A DNA stretch of 18,497 nucleotides from Pseudomonadota bacterium (lineage in GTDB: Bacteria; Pseudomonadota; Gammaproteobacteria; Magnimaribacterales; D2472). The stretch is from the NCBI GenBank assembly GCA_010024215.1, contig RGHK01000006.1, positions 1 through 18,497 of the forward strand, given 5' to 3'. The notes under the pieces were generated by a model. That model saw only the letters and a program-made list of their open reading frames with translations, was not told where the DNA came from and made no database searches. Position numbers and translations under genes: made by a program. This document shows, one piece after another, positions 8,102 to 16,068 of the stretch; the first letter of the stretch is position 1; each line of letters opens with the position of its first letter.

Positions 8102-8974
8102 ATGTTTAAAGATGACTTACTTAAAAATAAAAGAATACTTGTAACAGGCGGCGGAACAGGTTTAGGTAAAGAGATGGCATCACATTATGCTCAACATGGT
8201 GCAGATTTATATATTTGTGGTAGAAGAGAAAATGTACTTAAAGAAACAGCTACTGAAATTGAAGAAAAATATAACGTAAATGTTAAATATGAAACCTTAG
8301 ATATAAGAGCATCCAATGATGTAGAGGATTATATAGATAGAATTTTTCAAGATGCTCCTCTTGATGGTCTTGTTAATAATGCAGCAGGTAACTTTATTTC
8401 ACCAACCAAAGATTTATCTCACAAAGGCTTTGATGCAATTGCAAACATAGTTTTTCACGGTACTTTTTATATAACACACTCAGTTGGAAAAAGATGGATT
8501 GATTTAAAACATAAAGGATCAATTATTTCTATCTTAACCACCTGGGTGTGGACTGGCTCACCTTACGTTGTTCCTTCAGCAATGTCTAAATCTGGTTTGA
8601 ATGCTATGACACAATCACTTGCAGCAGAGTGGGGAAAATATGGGATTAAAGTAAATGCTATTGCTCCAGGACCATTTCCTACTAAAGGAGCATGGGAAAG
8701 ACTAAATCCAGGAGGTAATAACGATTCTGAGTTTATGGGTAGTGTTCCAGTTGGCAGGCTTGGAGAAATGTCTGAGCTTCAAAATCTAGCCACTTTTTTA
8801 ATGGCTGATGGATGTGATTATTTAACCGGTCAGACAATCGCAATAGATGGAGCACAATATTTAACCGGTGGTGGTACTTTTTCAAATCTTGATAAAGTTA
8901 GTGAAGATGATTGGGAACAGCTTAGAGCTATGATAAGGTCATCTAATGATAAAGATAAAGCTAATAGAAGCTAG
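8102..8974 (+). CDS. SDR oxidoreductase, 2,4-dienoyl-CoA reductase type
   Basis: A short-chain dehydrogenase/reductase of 290 residues. The NAD(P) motif T-G-G-G-T-G-L-G is at residues 15-22, G-R-R near 41-43 suggests NADPH preference, and N-N-A-A-G-N is at 92-97. The region V-V-P-S-A-M-S-K (Ser159, Lys163), then A-A-E-W-G-K-Y-G-I-K-V-N and A-P-G-P-F-P-T-K-G-A-W, closely follows mitochondrial DECR1 as I remember it, as does the C-terminal tail. DECR enzymes reduce 2,4-dienoyl-CoA during breakdown of polyunsaturated fatty acids. Oddly, the position matching the DECR1 active-site Tyr is Trp148 (T-T-W-V-W). A strong ribosome binding site (GAGGGA) lies in the end of hemH. The aldehyde dehydrogenase gene follows after 5 bases. 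Exact substrate is uncertain. Confidence 0.85.
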   Translation: MFKDDLLKNKRILVTGGGTGLGKEMASHYAQHGADLYICGRRENVLKETATEIEEKYNVNVKYETLDIRASNDVEDYIDRIFQDAPLDGLVNNAAGNFISPTKDLSHKGFDAIANIVFHGTFYITHSVGKRWIDLKHKGSIISILTTWVWTGSPYVVPSAMSKSGLNAMTQSLAAEWGKYGIKVNAIAPGPFPTKGAWERLNPGGNNDSEFMGSVPVGRLGEMSELQNLATFLMADGCDYLTGQTIAIDGAQYLTGGGTFSNLDKVSEDDWEQLRAMIRSSNDKDKANRS

Positions 8975-8978
8975 GGGG
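8973..8978 (+). promoter_or_regulatory. Shine-Dalgarno AGGGGG deciding the aldehyde dehydrogenase start
   Basis: AGGGGG overlaps the SDR stop codon TAG and is followed by two consecutive ATG codons, at 8980 and 8983. The first is only one base from the motif; the second is four bases away and therefore the more likely initiator. The choice changes the protein by one Met. Confidence 0.55.
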
Positions 8979-8979
8979 A

Positions 8980-10413
8980 ATGATGGAAAATAATATACAT
9001 GAAATGCAAAGAGTTCTAGATGCTCAAAAGAAACATTTTATTAATGAAGGTGTTCCTTCAATAGAATTAAGGATAGACAGATTAAACAGATTAAAGAACC
9101 TAATCATGGATAATAGATATGATTTTGTTGATGCATTAAATGAAGATTATGGAAATAGATCAAAAAACACATCAATAATGACAGATGCTTATAGTGTTAT
9201 TCCTGATATTAATAATGCAATTAAAAATATTAAGAAGTGGACTAAAACAGAAAAACGTTCTTCAAATTTTCCATTTGGTTTATTTGGAGCTAAATCATAT
9301 GTTAAGTATGAACCATTAGGAACTGTCGGAATGATATCTCCTTGGAACTTCCCAGTGAATTTATCATTTGGACCATTGGCTGCAATTTTTGCTGCTGGCA
9401 ACCAAGTTATGCATAAGCCAAGTGAATTAACACCAATTACAGCATCACTAATAAAAGATTTATGTGACAAAGCATATGATGAAAATGAGTTTGCTACATT
9501 TCTAGGTGGTCCTGAGGTTGGTGAAGCTTTTACTAAACTTCATTTTGACCATCTTTTATATACTGGCTCAGGAAATATTGGTAAACATGTAATGCAATCT
9601 GCTTCACAGAACCTTGTACCTGTAACATTGGAGCTTGGTGGTAAATCTCCAGTAGTGATTGGAAATTCTGCTGATATGAAAGCTTCAGCTAAAAGAATTA
9701 TGTTTGGTAAAACACTTAATGCTGGACAAATATGTCTCGCACCTGATTATGTTATTGTTCATAAAGAAAAGAAGGATGAATTTATATCTGAGGTCGAAAA
9801 TGCTGTTAAAGATTTTTATCCAACCATAAAAGATAATGATGATTATTCTTCAATTATTAATCAAAGACATTACGATAGAATTAATTCGTTGGTTGAAGAT
9901 GCAAAAGAAAAGGGCGCTGATGTAAAACAGATTAATCCTGCAAATGAAGATTTTTCTCAACAACAACACTATAAAATCCCTCCAACGATAGTTACCAATA
10001 CATCTGATGACATGAAGATCATGAATGAAGAGATTTTTGGTCCTGTTTTACCAGTTTTAGAATACGAGGATCTAAATGAAGCTATTTCAACAATTAATTC
10101 TAAAGATAGGCCATTAGGTTTGTATTATTTTGGAACTGATAAAAATGAAGAAGATTTAATCATGAATAATACCTCTTCAGGCGGTGTGACTATCAATAAT
10201 GTTGTAGGCCACATTCAACAAAAAGATTTACCTTTTGGAGGTGTTGGGCCTTCCGGAATGGGCAGATATCAATCTTTTGATGGTTTTAAAAATTTTTCAA
10301 ATCCAAGAGCTTTTTATAAAGATGTTGGCTTTAAATTTGATAAGCTTTTTGATGATATCAGACCTCCTTATACTAAAAGCATAGAAAACTTATTAAAAAG
10401 ATTATTAAAATAA
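8980..10413 (+). CDS. aldehyde dehydrogenase, coniferyl-aldehyde dehydrogenase type
   Basis: NAD(P)-dependent aldehyde dehydrogenase of about 477 residues that oxidises an aldehyde to its carboxylic acid. The proton-relay motif P-W-N-F-P is present, L-E-L-G-G-K-S-P holds the general base Glu218, and the catalytic Cys252 lies in N-A-G-Q-I-C-L-A-P. The E-E-I-F-G-P-V-L-P motif near residue 350 and the P-F-G-G-V-G-x-S-G-M-G tail are also intact. N-A-G-Q-I-C-L-A-P-D-Y rather than N-x-G-Q-x-C favours the CalB/coniferyl-aldehyde and fatty-aldehyde branch. The C-terminus ends in a short amphipathic, basic helix. It lies 5 bases after the SDR gene, so the two may act in the same lipid or aromatic aldehyde pathway. 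The true start may be the second ATG at 8983. Confidence 0.9.
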   Translation: MMENNIHEMQRVLDAQKKHFINEGVPSIELRIDRLNRLKNLIMDNRYDFVDALNEDYGNRSKNTSIMTDAYSVIPDINNAIKNIKKWTKTEKRSSNFPFGLFGAKSYVKYEPLGTVGMISPWNFPVNLSFGPLAAIFAAGNQVMHKPSELTPITASLIKDLCDKAYDENEFATFLGGPEVGEAFTKLHFDHLLYTGSGNIGKHVMQSASQNLVPVTLELGGKSPVVIGNSADMKASAKRIMFGKTLNAGQICLAPDYVIVHKEKKDEFISEVENAVKDFYPTIKDNDDYSSIINQRHYDRINSLVEDAKEKGADVKQINPANEDFSQQQHYKIPPTIVTNTSDDMKIMNEEIFGPVLPVLEYEDLNEAISTINSKDRPLGLYYFGTDKNEEDLIMNNTSSGGVTINNVVGHIQQKDLPFGGVGPSGMGRYQSFDGFKNFSNPRAFYKDVGFKFDKLFDDIRPPYTKSIENLLKRLLK

Positions 10414-10420
10414 TATCTCC

Positions 10421-11644
10421 GTGTTTAAACTTCCTCTTAAATTAGCTTTTAAGTACTTTAAATCTAATAAAGGAGGAGTTTTTTCATTTACTTCATTTTT
10501 AGCGATATCAGGCCTTTCTATAGGTGTTGCAAGCCTTGTGATAGTCATGTCTGTAATGAATGGTTTTGAAAAAGAACTTCAAAACAGAATTTTAGGCGTA
10601 GTACCACATGCTGTAATTTTTTCTGATGAACCTTTAGATGACTTTAAAAATTTAATAGATCAAATAAAAGAAGAAAATGATGTAATTGAGGCTGTACCAT
10701 ATATTGCATTTCAAGCTTTAATTACTGCAAATTCAACAAGCAAAGGGGTTTCTGTAAATGGTATAGATTTCAAATCAGAAAAAGAAATATCAATTCTCCC
10801 TGAGTACATGATTTATGGATCTTTAAATAATTTAGATAAAGAAAATTCAATTGTCATAGGCTCATGGCTCGCATCTTATTTAAATGTATTCGTTGGCGAT
10901 ACAATTTCAATAACGACCTCTGATATAAAAACATCTATTATTGGGTCTTATCCAAAATCCATAAATTTAGAAGTCGTTGGAATTTTTGAACTTAGAGCTG
11001 AAATTGACCAATCATTAGTTTTAATCTCTCATGAACTTGGTCAAAAATTAAAATCATTAAATGATAAAACTCAATCAATACGAATCAAAACATCTGATTT
11101 ATTTCAAGCTGATATGATTGCTTATAATGCTATTCCTGATAACTCTGGTTTAAGAGTATCTTCTTGGAAAGAAACTCACGGCACACTTTTTGAAGCTATA
11201 CAATTTGAAAAATTATTGATTGGTCTTATGCTTTTCTTGATTGTCGCTGTTGCTTCTATTCTTGTGTTATCAACTATTGTAATGACAGTTAAATCCAAGG
11301 AAAGAGAAGTTGGTATTTTAAAAACGATTGGTGCTAATAATAATCAACTTGTAATGATTTTCTTTTTTCAGGGGTTAATGGTTAGTCTAATAGGCTTATC
11401 TTTTGGTCTTATATTAGGGCTAATAATTACACTAAACTTAAATAGTTTTATAGAGTTGCTAGAAAATATTATGCAAAGAAACCTTTTGGATGCATATTTT
11501 ATAAACTATTTCCCATATTTTATTGATTATAAGCAGATTGCCTTTATATGCTTTTTATCATTTCTATTTAGTATTATTTCATCATTAATTCCAGCATTGA
11601 GAGTTACAAAATTAAATCCTATTGAGATACTTAGACATGAATAG
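10421..11644 (+). CDS. lolC: lipoprotein-releasing ABC transporter permease, LolC/LolE family
   Basis: Inner-membrane permease of the LolCDE complex, which extracts outer-membrane lipoproteins from the inner membrane and passes them to LolA. Its 407 residues match the family length. An N-terminal membrane segment carries the conserved M-S-V-M-N-G-F-E-K-E-L-Q-x-R-I-L-G-x-x-P-H stretch. A periplasmic domain of about 200 residues follows, then three membrane segments (about 265-290, 315-340 and 370-395) with the FtsX-like M-T-V-K-S-K-E-R-E-V-G-I-L-K-T-I-G-A coupling motif. Only one LolC/E gene is present here. Either a second copy lies elsewhere or the protein forms a homodimer, as described for LolF-type systems. 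The start is GTG at 10421, seven bases after the previous stop, with no strong ribosome binding site. The end overlaps lolD by 8 bases. Confidence 0.93.
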   Translation: MFKLPLKLAFKYFKSNKGGVFSFTSFLAISGLSIGVASLVIVMSVMNGFEKELQNRILGVVPHAVIFSDEPLDDFKNLIDQIKEENDVIEAVPYIAFQALITANSTSKGVSVNGIDFKSEKEISILPEYMIYGSLNNLDKENSIVIGSWLASYLNVFVGDTISITTSDIKTSIIGSYPKSINLEVVGIFELRAEIDQSLVLISHELGQKLKSLNDKTQSIRIKTSDLFQADMIAYNAIPDNSGLRVSSWKETHGTLFEAIQFEKLLIGLMLFLIVAVASILVLSTIVMTVKSKEREVGILKTIGANNNQLVMIFFFQGLMVSLIGLSFGLILGLIITLNLNSFIELLENIMQRNLLDAYFINYFPYFIDYKQIAFICFLSFLFSIISSLIPALRVTKLNPIEILRHE

Positions 11645-12305
11645 TATTGAATGTAAAAACCTATCTAAGTCTTTTCATGTAGGAGATAACAAGATTGATG
11701 TTCTTAATAATGTAAATTTATCTATTAATGAGGCTGATTTAGTTGCTATATCAGGTGAATCTGGAGCCGGTAAATCAACTTTATTACATATATTAGCTTC
11801 TCTTGATAAACCATCGGATGGTGAGATTTTCTATGATGGTCATAGTATTAATACTTTTAATAATATAACGCTTAGTAAACATAGATTATTGAATTTTGGT
11901 TTTGTATATCAATTTCATCATTTATTAGAAGACTTAACTGTTCTAGAAAATGTACTAATACCCACACAGATTGCTAATAATTCAATTTATAGAAATGATG
12001 CTTTACAAATTATTGAAGAAGTTGGTTTGGCAAACAGGCTCAATCACTTACCTTGGAAATTATCAGGCGGTGAAAAACAAAGAGTTGCTATTGCTAGAGC
12101 GTTAATAAATAAACCAAAATTTATTTTTTTAGATGAACCCACTGGTAATCTTGATGAGAAAAACGCATCTATTATTCAAAAATTATTATTTGAAATATCA
12201 GAAACTTATAAGGTTGCTTTAATTACAGCTACACATGACAATAATTTTATTAAGAATTTTGATAAAATTTATAAATTAGAAAATAACAAATTAACTGAGG
12301 CTTAA
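11637..12305 (+). CDS. lolD: lipoprotein-releasing ABC transporter ATPase LolD
   Basis: Cytoplasmic ATPase of LolCDE, which powers lipoprotein release to LolA. From the ATG at 11637 it has 222 residues. Walker A G-E-S-G-A-G-K-S-T is at 40-48, the Q-loop region Y-Q-F-H-H-L-L is diagnostic of LolD, the signature L-S-G-G-E is at 142-146, and Walker B F-L-D-E-P-T-G-N has Asp166 and Glu167. I prefer ATG 11637 to the upstream in-frame TTG at 11622: the protein then starts like other LolD proteins, and a GAG-containing ribosome site lies upstream within lolC. It overlaps lolC by 8 bases and ends directly at the exbB start with no spacer, with GAGG near its end serving exbB. Confidence 0.95.
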   Translation: MNSIECKNLSKSFHVGDNKIDVLNNVNLSINEADLVAISGESGAGKSTLLHILASLDKPSDGEIFYDGHSINTFNNITLSKHRLLNFGFVYQFHHLLEDLTVLENVLIPTQIANNSIYRNDALQIIEEVGLANRLNHLPWKLSGGEKQRVAIARALINKPKFIFLDEPTGNLDEKNASIIQKLLFEISETYKVALITATHDNNFIKNFDKIYKLENNKLTEA

Positions 12306-12905
12306 ATGACAGAATTTATAATTGCTGGTGGTCCATTTATGTGGCCTTTATTAGCATGTAGCATTCTAATAATAACTATATCTGTAGAAAGATTATGGTT
12401 TTTACAATTAAGACTAGTTTCACCAAACGGTTTAACAAATCAAATTGTTAATTTGCATAATAAAAACTTAATAAATAACAAACAAGCTGAAGAAATATCT
12501 GAATTATCTTCCCTAGGCTTTCTTTTGATGTCATGCATAAAATATAAAGATCTTCCTAGAGAAAATCTTGAATCAAAAATTGAAGAAAAAGCAATCGAAG
12601 TTAAATATCTGCTAGAAAGAAATTTAAATATGCTTGGTACCATTGCTACTATTAGTCCATTATTAGGTCTTCTTGGTACTGTTATAGGAATGATTGTGGC
12701 ATTTACAGGTCTTAGTGAGACAACTGGCGCTAATCCAGATGCTTTAGCTTCAGGAATATCCCAGGCATTAATTACAACAGCTTTTGGTTTACTTATTGCT
12801 GTACCGGGCTTAGTGCTTCATAAATATTTTGAACAAAAAGTTAACTACCTTTTAATCACCTTACAAATTGAAGTTTCAAGATTTATTGATGTTATTAATA
12901 AATGA
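12306..12905 (+). CDS. exbB: MotA/TolQ/ExbB proton channel family protein
   Basis: Inner-membrane protein of 199 residues that, with an ExbD/TolR partner, forms a proton-driven stator. Three membrane segments are visible: about residues 10-27, 112-133 and 150-172. The conserved P-L-L-G-L-L-G-T-V-x-G-M-I-x-A-F motif is present in the second, and A-L-x-T-T-A-x-G-L-x-x-A-V-P in the third. The length of about 200 is that of the small ExbB/TolQ type found next to lipid A genes in Pseudomonas and other gammaproteobacteria. No TonB, TolA or Pal is nearby, so the process it energises is unknown; lipid or lipoprotein traffic is a guess from context. It starts right after the lolD stop and overlaps exbD by 4 bases (ATGA). 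Confidence 0.93.
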   Translation: MTEFIIAGGPFMWPLLACSILIITISVERLWFLQLRLVSPNGLTNQIVNLHNKNLINNKQAEEISELSSLGFLLMSCIKYKDLPRENLESKIEEKAIEVKYLLERNLNMLGTIATISPLLGLLGTVIGMIVAFTGLSETTGANPDALASGISQALITTAFGLLIAVPGLVLHKYFEQKVNYLLITLQIEVSRFIDVINK

Positions 12906-13309
12906 AGTTTTTAAATCAACAAAAATCATCATTCTCTATTGAGATAACGCCATTAATAGACATTGTTTTTTTGCTCGTTATATTCTTTGTTGTTACATCC
13001 AAAGTTGGTGACTCTCAATTCTTATCTTTAGATTTACCAAAAACTGAATCTTTTGAATATAACATTGTCGAATCTACTAATAACGAGATCTCCATTCTTG
13101 CAGACGGTAGTGTTTATATTAATGGTAAGGCGCTAAATATAAGTAATATCAAAGAAATAGAACAGGTTATTTTTGAGCTAGACAATACTGATAACTCAAT
13201 TATTTTAAGTGCCGAAGCTTCATCACTTCATATATGGATTGTAGGTATAATGGACATCTTAAATAAATATGGATTTAATGAAGTTCAGATAAGAACTATA
13301 GAAAAATGA
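12902..13309 (+). CDS. exbD: ExbD/TolR family biopolymer transport protein
   Basis: Partner of the upstream ExbB. Its 135 residues consist of a short cytoplasmic N-terminus, one membrane helix (about 17-37) with the essential proton-carrying Asp20 in T-P-L-I-D-I-V-F-L-L, and a periplasmic domain of about 95 residues. In that domain D-G-S-V-Y-I-N-G and L-S-A-E-A follow the usual TolR/ExbD strand pattern. Overlaps of 4 bases (ATGA) at both ends tie its translation to exbB and to the msbA-lpxK gene. Confidence 0.94.
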   Translation: MKFLNQQKSSFSIEITPLIDIVFLLVIFFVVTSKVGDSQFLSLDLPKTESFEYNIVESTNNEISILADGSVYINGKALNISNIKEIEQVIFELDNTDNSIILSAEASSLHIWIVGIMDILNKYGFNEVQIRTIEK

Positions 13310-16068
13310 AATCAGGCAGTTTAAGGCGAATATTAAGCTATACCTACCGATACAAATGGTCATTTGTAATAAGTGTCGTAGGTTTTATTACATTTGCAGC
13401 TGCTGATATTGCCGCTGTTGAATGGATTAGAAGAATTATTAGTTACATAGATTCTGAAGAAAAAAATTTAAATACTTTGCTAGCTATGTCTCTTATATTT
13501 ATAGCTATCGGTAGGGGAGTTGGTTTTTTTGTTGGCAATTATTTTATGTCTCGTGTTGGATTTGGTATCGTTCATGATCTTAGAGCTGAGTTATTTCAAA
13601 AACTTCATGATTTACCCAAATCATACTTTGATGCTAATCAATCCGGCCAGTTAATAAATAGAATCACATTTACAACTACTCAAGTGTCAGGTGCGGCCTC
13701 AAATGCTGTTAAAACTCTTGTTAGAGAAGGATTTTTATTAGTTGGATTGTTTATATATTTATTAATACTTAATTTTAAGTTGACTCTTTTATTAATTGCT
13801 ACAGCACCACTTATTGCATTAATAGTTTATGTTGCTGGAAAAAGATTGAAAAAACTTGCAACAAAAATTCAAACAGCAATGGGTGATGTGACCCATATTG
13901 CTTCTGAAGCTGTTGATGGACATGTTGAAATAAAAAGTTTTAATGCTGAAGAATATGAAAACAATAGATTTTTTATTGCTAATACTTCAAATAAAAATCA
14001 AAATTTAAAACTTGAAGCTACTGGAAACCTTGCTACGCCAATTATTCAGATACTTGTTTCAATATCACTATCACTAGTTGCTTTTTTTGCTTTAGGCTCT
14101 CAATTAGGCATATCTCTTGATGCAGAAACCTTTGTAGCCTTTTTTACTGCTGCAGGTCTAATGGCTAAACCAATTAGACAGCTCTCTAATGTAAATATCA
14201 TAATTCAAAAAGGCTTGGCTGCTGCTAATGAAATTTTTGATCAATTAGATCAAGAAAATGAGGATAATACAGGTGAAAATACTAATACTATAGAAGGTAA
14301 TATTGAATTTAAAGATGTTTCCTTTTCATATAATACCGGTGGTTTAATTATAAATAATGTTTCATTTAAAATTGCTAAAAATGAAACGGTCGCAATAGTT
14401 GGAAAATCTGGTTCTGGTAAGTCTACAATAGCAAATCTAATACCACGTTTTTATAATCATACATCTGGTGATATAAAAATAGATGGAATATCCGTTAATG
14501 ATTATTCTCTTAAACACTTAAGATCATCAATTTCTATCGTAAATCAATCCCCATCATTATTTAATGACACTATTGCAAAAAATATTGCCTATGGTGATGA
14601 TGAAATTGATGCTAGTAGACTCAAGGAATGTGCTGAACAAGCTGGATGTATGGATTTTATTGAGGGCTTACCTGAGGGTTTTGAGTCTGAAATTGGTGAT
14701 GATGGTGTGCTTTTATCTGGCGGGCAAAGACAAAGACTTGCAATTGCAAGAGCATTCTATAAAGACTCGCCAATAATTATTCTTGATGAGGCAACTTCTG
14801 CATTAGATACTGAATCAGAATTGATTGTCCAAGAAGCTTTAGAAAAATTAATAACTAATAGAACTACTATTGTCATAGCACATAGACTTTCTACAATTGA
14901 AAATGCTTCTAGAATTATTGTATTAGATAATGGCGTCATTTCTGAAACAGGGACACATAAAGAACTATTAGATAATGATGGAATATACCAGTCACTTTAT
15001 AAGAATAAGTTTGAAGACTCTCCAAAAGATAAAATTAAACCTGAACAATCTACACAAATCTTTGTACCTGAATTTGATGACGAGGAAAATTCAAGTTTTG
15101 TAGTAGATAGCTGGTATAAAAAGAGTTTATGGTTATATCTTCTTGCGCCATTTTCTTTTATTTTTACTTATTTAACTAACAGAAGAAGAAGAAAATTTCT
15201 TAAAAATAAAACTTTAACCTATAAGCCAGATGTCCCTGTTATTGTTGTAGGAAACCTAACCATAGGAGGAACTGGAAAAACCCCCTTAGTTGCATATATT
15301 GCAAATGAATTAAAAAAATTAGGTTACAGACCAGGATTAGTTAGTAGAGGGTATGGAGGAAAATTTAGAGAAACTTTAGAGGTAAAAGAGGATACTCCTG
15401 TTAAAAATACCGGTGATGAGGCACAAATTCTTGCTAAATTAAATCTCCCTTTTTATATCGATAAAAATAGAGTAAGAGCTGTAAAAACTCTAGTAGAAAA
15501 TCATGATTGTAATGTGATTATTTCTGATGATGGTTTGCAACACTACAATATGAAAAGAGATATAGAAATAGTTGTTATTGATGGTAAAAGAAGATTCGGT
15601 AATAACTTAACTTTCCCTGCAGGACCTCTAAGAGAATCTAAGAAAAGATTAAATACAGTTGATTTCATTGTAAACAATAGTGGTCCAACTCAAAATGATG
15701 AGTATTTAATGAATATAAGCCCATCTAAGTTTGTGCATTTGAAATCTGGAAAATCATATCCCATTAAGGAATGGCCAATGCACAAGCAAGTCCATGCTGT
15801 AGCTGGATTGGGTAATCCTGGTAGATTTTTTGATTTATTGGCCAGACTGGGCTTTGATATAACAAGAAATCCATATCCTGACCATCATAATTTTTCTGAA
15901 GAAGAGGTTCATTTCCTTGATCACTTACCAATTATCATGACCGAAAAAGATGCTTCGAAATGTCGTGATTTTGATAATAATAAGATTTGGTACCTAACAA
16001 TTGAGGCTGATGTTTCAGATAAGTTTATTCAAGAAATTGATAATAAATTAAAAAGCTTAAGCTCATAA
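13306..16068 (+). CDS. msbA-lpxK: MsbA-LpxK fusion: lipid A flippase joined to lipid A 4'-kinase
   Basis: One uninterrupted reading frame of 920 residues carries two complete enzymes. Residues 1-569 are MsbA, the ABC exporter that flips core-lipid A across the inner membrane. It has a six-helix membrane domain to about 310, Walker A G-K-S-G-S-G-K-S-T at 366-374, signature L-S-G-G-Q at 470-474, Walker B Asp494/Glu495 and H-loop His526. Residues 570-600 are an acidic, Pro-containing linker. Residues 601-920 are LpxK, which phosphorylates the 4'-position of the tetraacyldisaccharide precursor: a membrane anchor about 608-625, Walker A-like G-N-L-T-I-G-G-T-G-K-T at 649-659, S-R-G-Y-G-G-K, D-D-G-L-Q-H at 741-746, and P-D-H-H-x-F near the end. 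The length nearly equals E. coli MsbA plus LpxK (about 582 and 328). No in-frame ATG, GTG or TTG occurs from 14824 to 15513, so LpxK is unlikely to be made alone. Confidence 0.95.
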   Translation: MKSGSLRRILSYTYRYKWSFVISVVGFITFAAADIAAVEWIRRIISYIDSEEKNLNTLLAMSLIFIAIGRGVGFFVGNYFMSRVGFGIVHDLRAELFQKLHDLPKSYFDANQSGQLINRITFTTTQVSGAASNAVKTLVREGFLLVGLFIYLLILNFKLTLLLIATAPLIALIVYVAGKRLKKLATKIQTAMGDVTHIASEAVDGHVEIKSFNAEEYENNRFFIANTSNKNQNLKLEATGNLATPIIQILVSISLSLVAFFALGSQLGISLDAETFVAFFTAAGLMAKPIRQLSNVNIIIQKGLAAANEIFDQLDQENEDNTGENTNTIEGNIEFKDVSFSYNTGGLIINNVSFKIAKNETVAIVGKSGSGKSTIANLIPRFYNHTSGDIKIDGISVNDYSLKHLRSSISIVNQSPSLFNDTIAKNIAYGDDEIDASRLKECAEQAGCMDFIEGLPEGFESEIGDDGVLLSGGQRQRLAIARAFYKDSPIIILDEATSALDTESELIVQEALEKLITNRTTIVIAHRLSTIENASRIIVLDNGVISETGTHKELLDNDGIYQSLYKNKFEDSPKDKIKPEQSTQIFVPEFDDEENSSFVVDSWYKKSLWLYLLAPFSFIFTYLTNRRRRKFLKNKTLTYKPDVPVIVVGNLTIGGTGKTPLVAYIANELKKLGYRPGLVSRGYGGKFRETLEVKEDTPVKNTGDEAQILAKLNLPFYIDKNRVRAVKTLVENHDCNVIISDDGLQHYNMKRDIEIVVIDGKRRFGNNLTFPAGPLRESKKRLNTVDFIVNNSGPTQNDEYLMNISPSKFVHLKSGKSYPIKEWPMHKQVHAVAGLGNPGRFFDLLARLGFDITRNPYPDHHNFSEEEVHFLDHLPIIMTEKDASKCRDFDNNKIWYLTIEADVSDKFIQEIDNKLKSLSS

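Noticed and set aside
8820..8875. Repeated TTTAACCGGT words, also seen near 3380
   Set aside because: They encode Leu-Thr-Gly in unrelated proteins with the same codon preferences; there is no regular spacing or symmetry.
11622..11636. TTG at 11622 as the lolD start
   Set aside because: The ATG at 11637 gives the usual LolD N-terminus and a shorter overlap with lolC; the five extra residues are not family-like.
14564..14776. A 70-codon frame inside the MsbA nucleotide-binding domain
   Set aside because: It is an out-of-frame shadow of an intact ABC domain carrying all its motifs.
15000..15110. The MsbA-LpxK junction as a sequencing frameshift that merged two genes
   Set aside because: There is no candidate start codon for lpxK in this frame, the linker reads as normal coding sequence, and both domains are in the same frame without any stop; a single indel is not needed to explain it.
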